Below, piece by piece: positions 1 through 13,200 of a stretch of DNA of 64,000 nt (the stretch's first letter is position 1; every line of letters begins with the position of its first letter). The notes under the pieces were generated by a model. It searched no databases, was not told the DNA's origin, and saw nothing but the letters and a program-made list of their open reading frames with translations. The stretch is from Brachionus manjavacas (lineage: Eukaryota; Rotifera; Eurotatoria; Ploima; Brachionidae), in NCBI GenBank assembly GCA_019054805.1, contig JAHQIY010000007.1, positions 1,121,501 through 1,185,500 on the forward strand, written 5' to 3'. The position numbers and the translations under genes were made by a program.

Positions 1-1880
1 CTCATAGACTGGGCCTGCCGATGCAGCGGCTGGAATTGATGCGGCTGAAAAATCCTGAAGCTGGTCTCGATGGGTCGTTTTTTCGAGCTGACAAAATCTT
101 TGTCTTTCAAGTAGAACACGACCGGCTTCAGGGTGTCCAGAGTGTCGCCCAGAAAGGCGGTGTCGTCGTCGTTGAACGAGAGCTGCTGCAGAATGCTAAT
201 CGTTTCGTTTAGATACAAAAAGTAGTAGACGGGGCCTAGCAGCAGCTTGGGCAGCAAGTACTTGCCGATGTCGAGGAGACCGGGCGCGCTCCAGTTCAGT
301 TGTTTGCAGAAGCTCGCCTCGGACAACAATTTGTGCATGCTGGACCTCAGAGTCGAGTAGTCGGTGACAGTGTCGGCGAACGTTTTGTACACGTCGAATT
401 CGGCGCCTTCGGCCAGCTCCCAAAACTGCTGTCCGACCAGCAGCGGCTGGTTCAGGCTCTCCTGCTCTTGTCTCGAATTTTGCTGGCTAGAAATGGCGTC
501 GTCCAACAGCTCGTTGAGTCTGAGCGCGCAGTCGTACACGTCGTTTATGTTGCCGAATATGGCCTCGATGCACTCGTGGTCACGCGCGTACTTTAGAAAC
601 AAATGCATGAAAATGTGGCGCAGTATTTCCAGGTCGGTCAAGTGCTCTTGCAGCTCGGACATGAACTCTTTCACTCGGAGGTAGTATTTGAGATTGACGT
701 TTTCGTAGGTGGTCGACTCGGGACATATGGTCGACGAGTCGCTCGTGCACTCGTCCGGATTGGACGTCGAGATGGTCGAGTCGTTCGAGCGGGCCAGGCC
801 TGGCAACGACACTATGGACATGGTCGACTGGCGAATGCCCGACCGGTTGGGAAAGAAAAAGTTGGGCCCCGCCGGACCGAACGGACCGAGCACGTACGCC
901 ACGTGACTCAAGTCGTCGTCGTCCTCGAACTCGTCGTTTATGTCACTTGTTTCCGAGTCGTCGAATATCAAATCGCTGTTTTGCGGAGTAGATGTAGAGA
1001 AAAATAGCCTTTTCAATTTGGAATCTCCTTCTATGGATATATTTACATCTCTTTTGTTAATTATGTACTGGTTCAAGTGTCTAGAGTAGCTGCTGCTAAG
1101 TCGCAGAATGTCTTTGGTAATGTGTTCCAGGATGGCGACCAGGAAAATGGCCACTTGAATGTCCAGTTTGGGCGATTGGTATGTTTCGACTAGAAGATTG
1201 TGTATTTTCTCGAGCGGAAATGAAAATATGTACGTGGGATTGTTGTTCGAGTCGCTCGAGTGTGAAGTTATTTGTGGCGATGTGAGAATCGAGAGCGAGT
1301 TGGCGCTGGACGTGTTCATCACTTTGGAAAGAAATCGGTTTTTTTTGCTCGAGCCGAGAACATTTTTGCATCGCTCGACCTTTTTGAAGGCCCGAGCGCA
1401 CGCGTCCTCTGAGTACGAGCGCGGCAGCACCTGCTTTACACGCAGCTCGGCCTCGTCCAGATTGGTGATGGGATAAAAATGCACCTGTTGCGCGCTCGAG
1501 TTCGACATGATCAGAGCGCAGGTCTGCTCAGGCGAATGATCATTTAGGTTCGACGATGCCAGAATGATCGAGTCCAGAACTTCCAATACTAGGTATTCGA
1601 TGTGCTCCAAGGCCTCATTTTCTAGCTTTAGATAAACACATTCACTTGACTTTTTGCTATTGAAGCTGCTGTTTTCGCCCGAAAATCCTTCCTTTTGCAC
1701 ATCGGTAGACAAAAAGTTGATGCTTTGGGTTAGCAGATGCTTATTGGAGCCATTGTTGAGCACTCTTGTTTTGCCGTTGGGTCCATTGTGCACACCTAGA
1801 CCCGACGATAGAGAGGACGCAGACAAAGAGATGGACGATGTAAGAGTGGATGGGATTGGGGTGTTTGTTGTTGCAAACAT
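1..1880 (-). CDS. SOS: Son of sevenless (SOS) Ras guanine-nucleotide exchange factor, N-terminal part
   Basis: SOS proteins load Ras with GTP at the plasma membrane downstream of receptor tyrosine kinases. Read on the minus strand, one open frame runs from ATG at 1880-1878 to the left edge (about 626 codons) with no intron. A stop codon lies in frame directly before this ATG, so it is the first Met of the exon. A Ser/Thr/Asn-rich leader of about 90 residues is followed by the SOS histone-fold region. Recognisable segments are FSFPLEKIHNLL, LDIQVAIFLVAILEHIT and DILRLSSSYSRHLNQY, matching the KIHPLLKEVL / VAVLEYISADILKLAGNY block of known SOS. An acidic linker (FEDDDDL) precedes a Dbl-homology domain containing IEAIFGNINDVYDCAL, FWELAEGAEFDVY and KYLLPKLLLGPVYYFLYL. 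The PH, REM, CDC25 and proline-rich parts would lie beyond the window. The exon is GC-rich (many codons end in C or G), in sharp contrast to its surroundings. Orthology inside the SOS family is confident; SOS1 versus SOS2 does not apply outside vertebrates. Confidence 0.9.
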   Translation of the reverse strand, partial: MFATTNTPIPSTLTSSISLSASSLSSGLGVHNGPNGKTRVLNNGSNKHLLTQSINFLSTDVQKEGFSGENSSFNSKKSSECVYLKLENEALEHIEYLVLEVLDSIILASSNLNDHSPEQTCALIMSNSSAQQVHFYPITNLDEAELRVKQVLPRSYSEDACARAFKKVERCKNVLGSSKKNRFLSKVMNTSSANSLSILTSPQITSHSSDSNNNPTYIFSFPLEKIHNLLVETYQSPKLDIQVAIFLVAILEHITKDILRLSSSYSRHLNQYIINKRDVNISIEGDSKLKRLFFSTSTPQNSDLIFDDSETSDINDEFEDDDDLSHVAYVLGPFGPAGPNFFFPNRSGIRQSTMSIVSLPGLARSNDSTISTSNPDECTSDSSTICPESTTYENVNLKYYLRVKEFMSELQEHLTDLEILRHIFMHLFLKYARDHECIEAIFGNINDVYDCALRLNELLDDAISSQQNSRQEQESLNQPLLVGQQFWELAEGAEFDVYKTFADTVTDYSTLRSSMHKLLSEASFCKQLNWSAPGLLDIGKYLLPKLLLGPVYYFLYLNETISILQQLSFNDDDTAFLGDTLDTLKPVVFYLKDKDFVSSKKRPIETSFRIFQPHQFQPLHRQAQSM

Positions 1881-4568
1881 TTATGGCTTAAAATTAACTT
1901 TTTTTTTTCCCTAAAATTTTAAATACATTTCGATACGTAAAAACAAAAATAAAATTGTTAAAATAATTACATTATCTAAATTTAATAAGACATTTGGAAA
2001 AAAATTAAGAAAAGCTCGATTTTGAAACCATGAGTTTGATCTTTTTCTCTTTGTATTCTAGCATTGCTTGACAAATGGAAAATTTTGCTATGCATCAAAA
2101 AATTTCAAATAAACAATTGATAAAAAAAGTTAAGATTTTTTTCTTGTGGTGATTGATTTTTTTTTGTAACACTAGAAAAGCTCGGTGAAAAAATAGAAAA
2201 AAAACACAATTTTTATTTTTAAACAAATGACATGAAAAAATAAAAATTTGATTTTTTTTTCAATTTACTGCCTTTCAATTCAAAATACTCAGCATAAGTT
2301 TGTGCTACTGAAACCAGAAGTTTTTATGAGATTATGAATTTGAATAACTGTGTTAAAAAAAAAAATCTGACATTCCAGTATTAAATCAAAAAGATAGGTT
2401 TTTAATTCTAAATATTGAAGACGCAAAAATTTGCACTCGGGCCCGTTTACCAAGCAGCAATGGTTACTAACTGGTCCAAAAAAACAAACATTGACTTTAA
2501 CTAAAATTTACTTTAACCAAGCAATATTAAATGCTGAAGTTCAACCTTAGCCTAGAGATATAGCCACTTTTGGATATGGAGATAAATTTAAAAAATTTTT
2601 TAAGATATCTTTTCAAATTTATAATGACCTCTTTTAACCACTAAAATCTCCTATTTTGAAAATTTTCTCTTTATACTTACGGTAATCTATGGAAGATGAT
2701 ATAAGAGCAGAAAGAATTTTCAAAACATTTTGCTTGATTTCTCAGACAAATTCAATAAGGCAAGGCTGGCGATTAACTATGCCAAATCCATTCTAAACCA
2801 AGATAAAAAAGTTGAATTCCTAGAATGTTTAAGAGAGCATTCAAGAATGCTATTTGACATTCATAAAAATAATGATTTAAAGGAAAACATATTAAACCGA
2901 TCAATGATTAAATCGTCATATTAAAACAAAATTGATTGTCATGTAAAAATTAAACGTGGTCCGGGGCAAAGCTCTGGTTTAGGGATTCGGGTATTTTGTA
3001 GATTAGAGAACTATTAGTTAAAAATAAAATTAATAATTTAACTTTTTATGAATTAAAATCTTTAATTTGATTATCCATTTGACGATTTTATTATTGATAT
3101 GACGGATTAATATGCATCCTAATTTAAATTGACCATTAATCATTTAGATCGAAGTCTTTTAAAAGCCTAAGATTTTTTTTACTGAACTCGGTCTGGGGAA
3201 AATTGAAAAAAAATCAAGATCAGACATTCCAACCTTCTGTCTCTATAATGGCTATTTACTTTTAAGAAAGTGTTCTCTCAATTATTGTTGAAAATCAAAT
3301 ATGGGATATTTATTTTAAGTTTTTTTATATTCTAACATCCAAAAAACTCAAATGAAAAATTTTAATTTTGTTTTTTAATTGAAATTAAAGAAAATTAAGT
3401 ATGATATTAAAATTTGATTGAATTATAATCAATATATTTATTTTGAGTTATTTTTAAGAACTTTATCTACATTTGTTTGAATATCTCATGTTTGATTTTG
3501 TTGCTAACCTTTTTAGACTTAATTTTAAAAAATTCTAACCATGCTAAACAATTTTTGATAAAATATTCTTTAATTAAAATTTAAAATAATTTAACATATT
3601 CTTTACGATTCTAGTATTTTTCTTTTGAAAATTTATAATTAAATATATTCCAAATTCAAATAAATTACAAATTTTTAAATCAAAATTGACATGTAAATAG
3701 AATCATGTTTCGTATTCGAATTTAACTTTAACTTTTTATTTGTATTTAAATAAGAATTAAATTAAAATATTTTAATATCATTCAAAAGTGAATTCGAATT
3801 CATCAATACTTTAAATCAAACAGTTTCTACTTACTTTAAAATGACAGCATAAGGATTGTGGAACTATATGGTCAATCTTCGTAGAAAAAAGATTACATAT
3901 GTATACTATATAGATCCATTTTAATCATTTATTAGGCTTTAGCCGCCACTCAGCCAAACTCTGAATTTAGACTAGTGATATCAGAAATTAAACTTGAGTG
4001 TCAGTTTATTTTTGTTAGTTTTATTTTAAACAAAATAAGCTATCTGACTGCCATAAATTAATTCTTATCACGAAAAAATTATTTATAGAATTAAATTTCA
4101 ATCATTTATTTAAACTTTTAATCGTTAAACGTTATATTAACAAATTTTGTCTTTAAAAACTTTATTCAATAAACTCTTTTGTCTAAATACTCGCCATTTT
4201 TTAAAGAATAAACAAGATTAAATCAGAAAATCTACAGCCTTGAGCTCTTTTTTTATTCAAAACAATTAAATGCTAATTATTATCCGATAACTTTTCAATA
4301 TGGAATAGAATTTGAGTATTTTTTTTATTTTGATTAACAAAATCAAATGAACTTTTAAAAATTGTACAATAGAACAAAAAAATTGCTTGAAAATAGCTAA
4401 AGTAATATTTAAATAAAAGGTTTACAGAGTATATTGGATTACGAAACCACGAAGAAAATAAAATGAATCCAATTTTTCAACAACACTTGTAGATTTTCAT
4501 GTCTACAAAAAATTAATTAATTCAAAAATTAGTTGAAAATTTTTATTCGGATTCTGTTTTCTAATTTA
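1881..4568. other. Intergenic AT-rich DNA between SOS and ZPR1
   Basis: This divides the upstream side of SOS from the 3' end of ZPR1. It consists mostly of A/T runs. The only coding-like stretch I can see is a short frameshifted frame at 2689-2922, listed separately. No RNA gene, clear mobile element or promoter motif was recognised. Confidence 0.5.
2689..2922 (+). pseudogene. Possible frameshifted ORF of unknown family
   Basis: ATG at 2689 opens a frame reading MEDDIRAERIFKTF. A shift of one base near 2722-2730 is then needed to enter a longer frame containing DFSDKFNKARLAINYAKSIL and NQDKKVEFLECLREHSRMLF, which ends with a TAA at 2920-2922. The joined peptide would be about 77 residues of helical, charged protein that looks more like real coding sequence than its AT-rich surroundings. 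I do not recognise the family. It may be a decayed gene copy, the last exon of a gene with other exons unseen, or chance. No GT-AG intron fits the frame change. Confidence 0.25.
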
Positions 4569-6189
4569 TTAATTTTGATCTTGGTAATTTTCTGTTTTTA
4601 AATCATTTAGACCAAGCATTTCGTTTTGTTCATAATTTCGCTCATAACGCTCTACTTTCATGTTCGGATCTTCATCGGGAGCGTAAACATTCTAAATTAA
4701 AAATTTTAAATTTAAAAAAGAAAAGAAATTCTTTAAAAAATTATCTACTTGAAGATATGAATTACCACTGGGGTCATCAATAATTACAGTCACATGTAAA
4801 AGGTGACCGTTTTCAATCATTTCTAGTTTATCCAAGCATTCTTTCATTCTGTCGGCTTTATCTTTAGTTTGGCTATCTCCACCAGTGAATGCAAATGGAC
4901 AATTTTGACTCAATTGTTCACGAACGTCTTTGAGTATGCCTTCAATTGTGGTAAATTTTCCTCCCAAAGTACCGGACCCCATGAAAAATTCAATTTCAGG
5001 AATCTCAAAAGAGGCTTCATCTGATTTCAAGACATCCCTGTCCAGATCTGATGGATCAGTTAATTTTAGAGTATATTTTACTCCTTTTTCCTCAATACCA
5101 CTTCCAGATTTTACTTCGGATGACTTAATTCCACAATTTTCGCAGACTGTACACATTATAATTACTGATTTGAAATACGGAATATCGGTGAGCTTCATGT
5201 TGGTCTCACATATTGCATTACAATTTGGACAATTATTGTGAAATTGAACAACTTCATTCCTTAAATCAACTTCACTTTTTTCAGATTTTTCAATAATTTC
5301 ATCTTCCCTGTTTGTATCAATCTTAATTATTTATTTATTTAGATTTAAATTTTGATGCCATTGTTAAATTACTGTTAATCCGAGTGTTTCATTTTGTTCT
5401 TGGGTTCTTTTGTAAAAATTGACAGACATCTTCGGATCCTTGGCAGGAGCATATGGATTTTCAATAAAACTGTCACCACTCGGATCATCTAGTATAACTT
5501 CAAATTCTCCTAATTTTAGATTTTTCAAATCCTTCAATTTTTGAACAAACTCGGCTAATTTCACACATGAGTCTGGATCAACTTCCTTTCTTAGCTCAAT
5601 ATCAGCGTCCAAATTGGTAATTACCCGATCAATTATGCCCTCAATGGTTGTCAAATCTTGATAAAAACAAAAATACTAAAAATGCCAGCGAAAATATCTC
5701 TCTCTAATTGAGTTAAAAAAATGGAACTAAATAAAGTTTAACGAGAAAAGAAATTTTTTATTACATCCTTTTTGAGTTCCTTCTGGAATTTCGAAATTTA
5801 CTAGTGGAATTTTAAATAGAGCATAATCAGATTTGACAAGTTCTCTATTAAAATCATTGGCATCAGAAACAAGAAGTTTGTATCTTACACCGTTTTGTTG
5901 GATTCGGTTTGCCGATTCGATGCCGTTGTTGATACAGTGACAATGGTCACAACAAAAAGAAGATATTATTACATCTCGATAAAAAGGGATCCTTGTAAGC
6001 ATTAATTTTGTTCGACCCTTAAAATAAAGTGGTAAAAATGTTCAGATGGCTTTGTCATCTCACTGTTTTGTAGCAATTCATGCAAACACTATCTAATTCG
6101 GTTATTCCAGAATCGAAATTTTCTTCTGATGCATCCAAGTTGTTGAAAATAGTCGTCGATTTTGTCGCAGATTCTTTTAGTTCAACCAT
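4569..6189 (-). CDS. ZPR1: ZPR1 zinc-finger protein, five exons, complete
   Basis: ZPR1 binds eEF1A and takes part in eEF1A folding and in SMN/growth-factor signalling; it shuttles between cytoplasm and nucleus. Exons (transcript order) are 6189-6064, 6017-5765, 5656-5373, 5321-4749 and 4691-4569. Phases agree throughout, and all four introns are 46-108 bp GT-AG. The 452-residue product is very close to the human length. It has the duplicated ZPR1 architecture. The first zinc finger has C36-x2-C39 and C65-x2-C68 (CMNC, CDHC), followed by [21 protein letters not shown] and [15 protein letters not shown]. The second has C252-x2-C255 and C281-x2-C284 (CPNC, CENC), followed by [42 protein letters not shown] and the terminal NEEMLGL-like motif (NEMLGLND). 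All zinc ligands are present. It is divergently arranged with hyccin, start-to-start distance about 1.06 kb. Identification is essentially certain. Confidence 0.97.
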
Positions 6190-7248
6190 TTTTCAAATTA
6201 AATTATCTGAAGTAAAATCTTTATAATTAAGAACAAAAGATCAGTATTTTTTTGCTAAAATTGTCATTTTAGAAATTAGTTTTTGTTAATTAGCAGACGA
6301 TGAAATCAAATATATAAGAAAAAGTGAGTATGAAAATTTAAATGCAAAAGTTTGTTGAAATAAAAAATTAAAATTTTTTTTCTCATTTTAAATTTTAACT
6401 ATATTCATCAAAAATGTTGTAAAAGTTTTGGTTTTTTTATTTTAGAATTTAATAATTGAGAAATTGTTTCAAGCACAGAGAACATTAAATGCTAAAATTT
6501 GCTTTAAATTATGCCATTCTACGAATTTTAATTACCACATATATTATTCTAATCATTTGTTTAATTTAATTTTGCACATTTATTTTTTAGATTTTTTAAA
6601 TAAAATTTTTTAAAAACTTGAATAAAAAAAGCAAAAACTATTTACACTTTCTGCATAAATATGTGAAATTTCTTTTGAAAAAATGTCAGTATTTATCTCA
6701 TTTTTGAATTAGAATATTGATAACCTTCATTTTTTAGTAAGTTAAATTAGAATTAATTGTTTATTGAAAAAAGGATTTAGATTATTTAAAAGTTTATACA
6801 CATCTGTTTTTATTGCCAAATTATAACTTTGTTTCGTTTCTAATTTGAAAATTTAAAATATTCAAATTCATATTAACTTTAAAAGCTAAAATTTTAAAAA
6901 TATTTCCAAATGGTTTGATTTTAGTATTTGATTATTTTTTAATTTTATTTTGCAATTTGAATCGAAATTCTATAAAGAAATTATGCTTACGTAATTTAAT
7001 GATTTATTAATAAATTTCAATTTTTAATTCCAATATATAATCATTCAATAGACATTTTTTCAAGAGAAAAGTCAAAGAAATTAAATTCATCACATAATTT
7101 AAGTGATATCATGAGACATTTTTCAAAACCAACGTCAATTTTAATTTTTAATTTATTAAGTAATATGACTAAAATTATAATAATTTTAGTTTAGATTAAA
7201 ATTAAATAAAACAATCAAATTTCGAGCGGAATCTTAGTAAATATTAAA
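6190..7248. promoter_or_regulatory. Shared upstream region of ZPR1 (minus) and hyccin (plus)
   Basis: About 1.06 kb separates the two divergent start codons, so both promoters should lie here. The sequence is AT-rich. I see no convincing TATA, initiator or repeated site that could be assigned to either gene. The promoter role is inferred from gene orientation only. Confidence 0.4.
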
Positions 7249-10200
7249 ATGGAAAACTGGTTACTCTCAGACAAGGATAAAGTGAGTATTTTATTTATCA
7301 TTTAAATTTCAATGGCTAAATATTCCATGTAGATTAAAAGTTTAAAATTTTTTTTTAATTCTTTTATATGAAAATATTTATGTACGGGACATTCAAGTAT
7401 TTTTAAAACGAACTAAGGTTTAATTATAATAATATAAATTTTTAGATTTAGTCTTTGGCATATTTTTTCTCATGACTAATCTAATAATAGTATCGTAGTT
7501 TAACAAATTCAAAACATCTTTTTAGCCTTTCATTGAATTCATTTGATTATATTTTGAGTTTTTTTTAATCATTAAATCTTAATGATCAAGGATATAAAAA
7601 TCTAGATATGTTTATCATTCAAGTATTTAAATCCTTAATATATTTAAGCTTTTTGGTTAATTAAATTGTGTAATTCTTTAGTTTAATAGATATTTTTTTA
7701 TTTTGTCAAAGGGACATTTAGAAATTCACATGGGCGGTTATTATTAAAAGAAAAGTGTATCTTAAATATTAAAAAAATATACATGAATTTAGATTTTTAA
7801 ATAATGATATTAAAAGAGGTTTTAAATCTAATGAAAAAATAAAAATATGAAATTTTTTGTACGATATTTTCTTTATCAATAGAACAGCTTCTTTTTGTTA
7901 TGAATTTTATCTATCATTTTTAAATTTATTAGCTAAAGATATCTTTAATATTTTGTCGATTCCAAAAAATATTTTCTAAAATTCCTGAATTTAGTGCGAT
8001 AATGCATCTAGAAAAGTTGTTTGCTATCAAGTCTTTTGAATCTAAGTTCGCATATCTCTTAGTAGGATTCAGCATGCATACGGTTCAAGTCAATTTAGAA
8101 TAATCCAAACGCACTGGTTTTATATTTTTTTATAATGTTTATTAGGATCATTGAATAAATTTTATAAAAGCTTTTTTTTCAAACTTGAATCTAATAAATT
8201 CTTTTTATCTCATAACAGTATTATTCTAAGCTAATTAATTTATCAATATGATAGAAAAGAATTAAAACTAATAGTTATACCTTTTATGGACAAAAAACTA
8301 CCCAAGCTTCGATAAAATCTGAGTACAAGTTTTTAATTTTTGTACAAAAATAAATACTTTATTTTAGACATAAGTATCAATAAGTCTGTTATAGCTGATT
8401 TTAGCTTTTGATAAGTTAAATTTTCGATACATGATGGGCACGGAGCGTCTGAGAAATCTTCTTTTTTTCCAATACTGGGTGAATTTCTTCAATTTAAAAT
8501 CAAAAATAATTAATTCACTTCTTTTAAAAGATAAATTTGGCTTAAGTTTTTATTAGTATTAAATAAGCTCAAACTAACGCTTTAAAGAATATAAATAGCG
8601 GAAAAACTTATTGAATTCAATTATTGCTAATGATAAATTGTTTATGAGTTAAAAAACTTTGAGCAAATTTTTTGTTCGTGATTGAAACTGTAATCTTTTT
8701 GCAGTAATGGCTTAAAAACCTTTCCAAATCTGGACTTTTAGATTATTCTACCATATTTTTGCTAATTACCTTTCCAAAAAAAGTTTTTTACTTGCTGATA
8801 ATTTTAGTAGCTCTTTTTGAATCCCGTAGATTCCTAGAACAATATTCAGTTCGATCAGCTATTAGCAGATATTCCTGTGAAAATTTTTCAATAAATTAGC
8901 TCAAAAAATATTATTTAGTTTACAAATAACACAATTTAAAATGCTTGTTTAGACAAACCGGATTACCTGCGTGCTTAGATTTTTTCACGAATATTTTTTC
9001 AAGTATTAAATTGATTGAGAAATTTTTTCAAATATTTTATTAATTCAATAGATATAAATTATAAGTGGCATCCAAAGCCTTTCAGCTTTGATTTTTTCTT
9101 TTTTTTTATATAAATAAAATTTTTTGATTATAGTAAAAATTTGACTTTATATATATATTTACAATAGTTAATATTGAATCGATTTCGAGTCAATTAATTA
9201 AGCTTATTGGAAAAAATCAGTTAAAAATACCTAGTAAATAGAAAAAATATTGAATTTATTGGGTGTTCTATAATTTGATTATTTCGGGTGTTATGATATT
9301 TTCAACATTTTTGCTGAATAAACATAGAAATTTTAAATTCTGGTTTTTAGCATTTATTCACTCTCTCTCTCGAGGCATAAGAACCGAAATAAAAACAGAA
9401 TCAGGTACAAGAGAGCTAAACCAGTTGGTATTTGACTTAAGTCTCAATGGTCTATCTATCTGCAAAGCATCACTTATCCATCTCATCACAGAAAGCTCTC
9501 TTAGCATATTCATTTGGATGAATTTTAAATCAAACAGTTCTAGCTGTTTTGTCAACGCAAATTAGATTTTTTTTTATAAAGTTTCAATATTCAGAGAGGA
9601 ATCTCAGATAAGGCAAAATGAAAAATATTTTCATTTTTAATTAATGATAGTAGGCAAAAATGTGGCTTTTGATTGAAAGACAACAAAAAAGAGAAAAAAT
9701 TCAGCGAAGTTGTAGAAATTAAAGAAACACTTTAGGTCTCATATTTCGGTCTGTTTTTCGCTACGGAAAGAATTTTCATTGCATCCTCAAATTGATAAAT
9801 TTGGTCTAAATTTAATCGTTTTTGATCTGGCATGCAAGAATGGAAATTCAATTTCCCAATAATCAATAAAATTCTGATGGCACATAAAGATGGGTTAAGA
9901 AAGACACAGAATTAGACGGATATGAAACTAGTCGCCTTTCACAGTTGTTCTATTCGTTCGAAACTATTTTTTAATAAAAAAAATATGTATAAATTGCCTC
10001 GAGTGTTAAGACTTGGAATAATTCTAAATTAATTAAATTTTCACTTCCACTTAAGAAATTTGAAGAAGAGCGAGAAGAGATGGTGATAGATCGAAATTAA
10101 GAACAGCTATAAATAGCAGCATAAATATTTTAAAATTGATCAAAAAAAGTATCTGAATTTAAGAGCTGAACAAGAGTGCAATTAGGAAAAATTTTGGGAT

Positions 10201-13200
10201 TAATTTCAAATTAGTGCTGAATGGAAAGAAGCATTCAAGCGATTTAATTTTTTTTTTCAAAATTAATGAAACACGCGCTTGTAATCACAAAAAAATATTA
10301 GGGAAATATTTAAGCTCTTAATCAAATAGCTGGAATTATTTTGTCCATTGATTGATGGTTTAGTTGAGCGCGTATAATTGGATTTAATTTATTTTTTTTG
10401 TAGAATGTTGATATAGAATGGTTGGCACAGAATAGTGAACAATTTTTCGACGCAGCTGCAAATTTGCTCAAATCAAAAGATGAAAAGGTAAAATAATAGT
10501 TTTTCCTGAATGGAATATTTTGCTTTCCGACTGAAATGCTGCTTAACAATAGATTGATGATTGAAAATTTTAAATATTTAAATCTCATTATTTTGTGTGA
10601 GAAAAAAAAAATTATATTTGCCTGATTAGGTCTAATCACTCGGCTTTTCTATATGTTTTTTCACTTTTCTCTTTCGAGGCCTTTGTTCGGCAAACTTAGC
10701 CACAAATTCGATTAGCGGAATCGATCGGATAGCCTATAAATTCTGAGAGAACGTTTTATTAGATTAGCATTTTTAAATATATAATTAAAGCTAAGCTTCT
10801 TATTTTTTCTATGTTTTTTGTTGTTGTTGGCGAATACAAAAAGAATGAAAAGGAACAAAAGGAGATTACTTTATTTATATTTTTTTAATTAAAATTCTTA
10901 ATTCTGGAATACATATAAAAGGCAGTGAAATTTAGAAATTTTGCTAGATTCGATAGCGCCTTGATTGGCAGCCAGCTCGGCAGTAATCACGATTCGATTG
11001 CTTTTCACTTAAGCAATGGGAGAAGAAAAAAAAGAATAGAAAAGAAAAAAGAAGCAATTTATTTGTCATGTAATTAATCCCCCCAAATTAAAAGGGAATA
11101 TTTTAAAATTAGTTTTTTTCTTCATTTCAGGGAAATAATTATTTTTCCGATAATTCCAACAACCCTTTCCGATATTTCATCTTCATACACCACTAGCACA
11201 ATTCCAAAATCAATTAATTAAATTTTCCATATATTCTTCTAGTGAAAATAATTTCAATTATAGAACTTCCTGGGCTCAGAACATATTCGATACGAGCCTA
11301 CTTAAAACTCAAGATATTTTCAATAAAAACGCAGCAGCCAGCTTATAAAAACAGATATTTCTCTCTCTCTCTCTCTAAGTAGATATCACTCTTTAGAGCA
11401 AGCTTCGCTTGATTTACGTGCTCAAATATTAAAAAAAGGATATTCATTTCTAAATCAATTTAAATCGCAGTATTTCCACTAAAGTTGACAATTTTGCTTC
11501 TGCTCTCAAGCCAAGTCATGCTTGTCAAATTTTGCCAAGTCAGGCGAAATCTATTATTGATTGTTAGTATGCTTTTTTGTGCGCATTGGAACATTTATGA
11601 CAATTAATTGACTCCGCAAGTAGAAGCGCCATTTCAATTTTGTTCTAAAACATTCATTATCTTTATTTTCAGCTAAAAACAAATTCGAGGAATTTATCGA
11701 TTGAATTTCAGCTCTGAGCTATTTTCTTTTTTCAACCAACTTTCTTTTTCTATTTTAATTTTGCTTTTCATTTTGACAAAAATATCGAGTTCTTCTTTTC
11801 TTGTTAACAATTGACAAAATCCGCTTTATTATCAGAACTTAACTCAAGATTTTGCCATTTACGCGGATAGAATTTCTCTTGAGCATAATTCAAGAGACAA
11901 TGATACCAATTTGCCCATAGCTCCTGATACCCGATACGCTCAATATTTAGTATAAATACCACTATTCTTGCTTGCATCAACATTTTAATCATCTTAAAAA
12001 CAACTAAGCCCATGTTGATTTGGCCAAATAAGTGTAAAAAAAGCTTGAGTCAATGCCTCTCGGTATCTTTTAATTTGTGGGCAGAAAAATTTCCCCAGAG
12101 CATAATTAAACAACTTAATATGCCATGCGGGAAAAAAAACTAGCAAGGGAATTTAGTGTCACTAGATTGTGTGTGTGACTACCATTGTTGCCAATTAATT
12201 TCGGATTACAGGATTAGAACCGACTAATGAACGTATCTTAAATGGCAATCATGATATTGGGAGGAAATTTTTTTAAGTCACATACAGATCATGAGGCATC
12301 TATGAACAGGAAGCAAAAAAGAGGAAATTTCAGAAGCTAAATTAAAAAATTATTTCCAATTTAAAAAAAATTAAATTGGGTTTTAATAAAAGATTGAAAT
12401 TTTTTTAACTGAATTTGTTTAATTAAAAAATTAATTGTGAATTATTTGGTTCCTTTTAAATTTAAGTCAATAGAGCATATGATTGACACTGGGACTTGAC
12501 AGTCTTTTTTTTCTCTTTTTTTTTATTGTCAGGTATTTTATTAATTAAAAAAATATAATTATTTAAAATTTTTCTACAACGGTATTTAGATATATATCAT
12601 GATTAATTACTGGCTTATAATTGCGATCTAATCACTGGGTATATTTTGCAGTCAGGACTTGAAGTTGCAATTATAAGATAAGAATTAAAAAGAGACATAA
12701 AATTTATGGAATTGAATGACTAGAAAAAAAAAAATATTCCCAATTTTTAATTAACTTCATTATATTTCATTCGTGCGTGTGATTTATCAAATCCAAAAGC
12801 AAATTTCGACTATATAAATATCTTTTCTATTTGAAAATAAAATTGAATTCTCCAATTTTTTTTTCTCTCTAATTTTTGCTTTGAAAGCATGAAACTAAAA
12901 CATGAAACCAGTTCCTGATAATAATTACAATAATAGACTAAGCGAACCCCTAGTATAAATTAAGTAGTCAAACTAGTTAATGAAAGTGAATTGACAAATT
13001 AACTAAGGAGATTAGCGAGACACTAAGACCAAAGATTAGATTTATTTTAAAATGAGAAAAAATAAAATAAAATTGAATTCATAATCGGCTTTGGATTTGA
13101 CTTAAAAGGCTATTTACGCATTATTGTTTCCTTAATCGATAATCAGACATTGGTTCCAAGTCTAAATGCGCTTTATAGTTCTAAATAATTTAGAATTTTG

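Noticed and set aside
1096..1401. Minus-strand 101-codon ORF
   Set aside because: It is out of frame with the SOS coding sequence on the same strand, which shows clear family motifs throughout this interval.
300..1476. Several plus-strand ORFs of 65-134 codons opposite SOS
   Set aside because: They mirror the GC-rich SOS exon on the other strand; no family motif is seen and the compositions are typical of antisense frames.
9358..9555. Minus-strand 65-codon frame in hyccin intron 1
   Set aside because: It looks protein-like, but without neighbouring exons, a family match or splice signals I cannot call it a gene.
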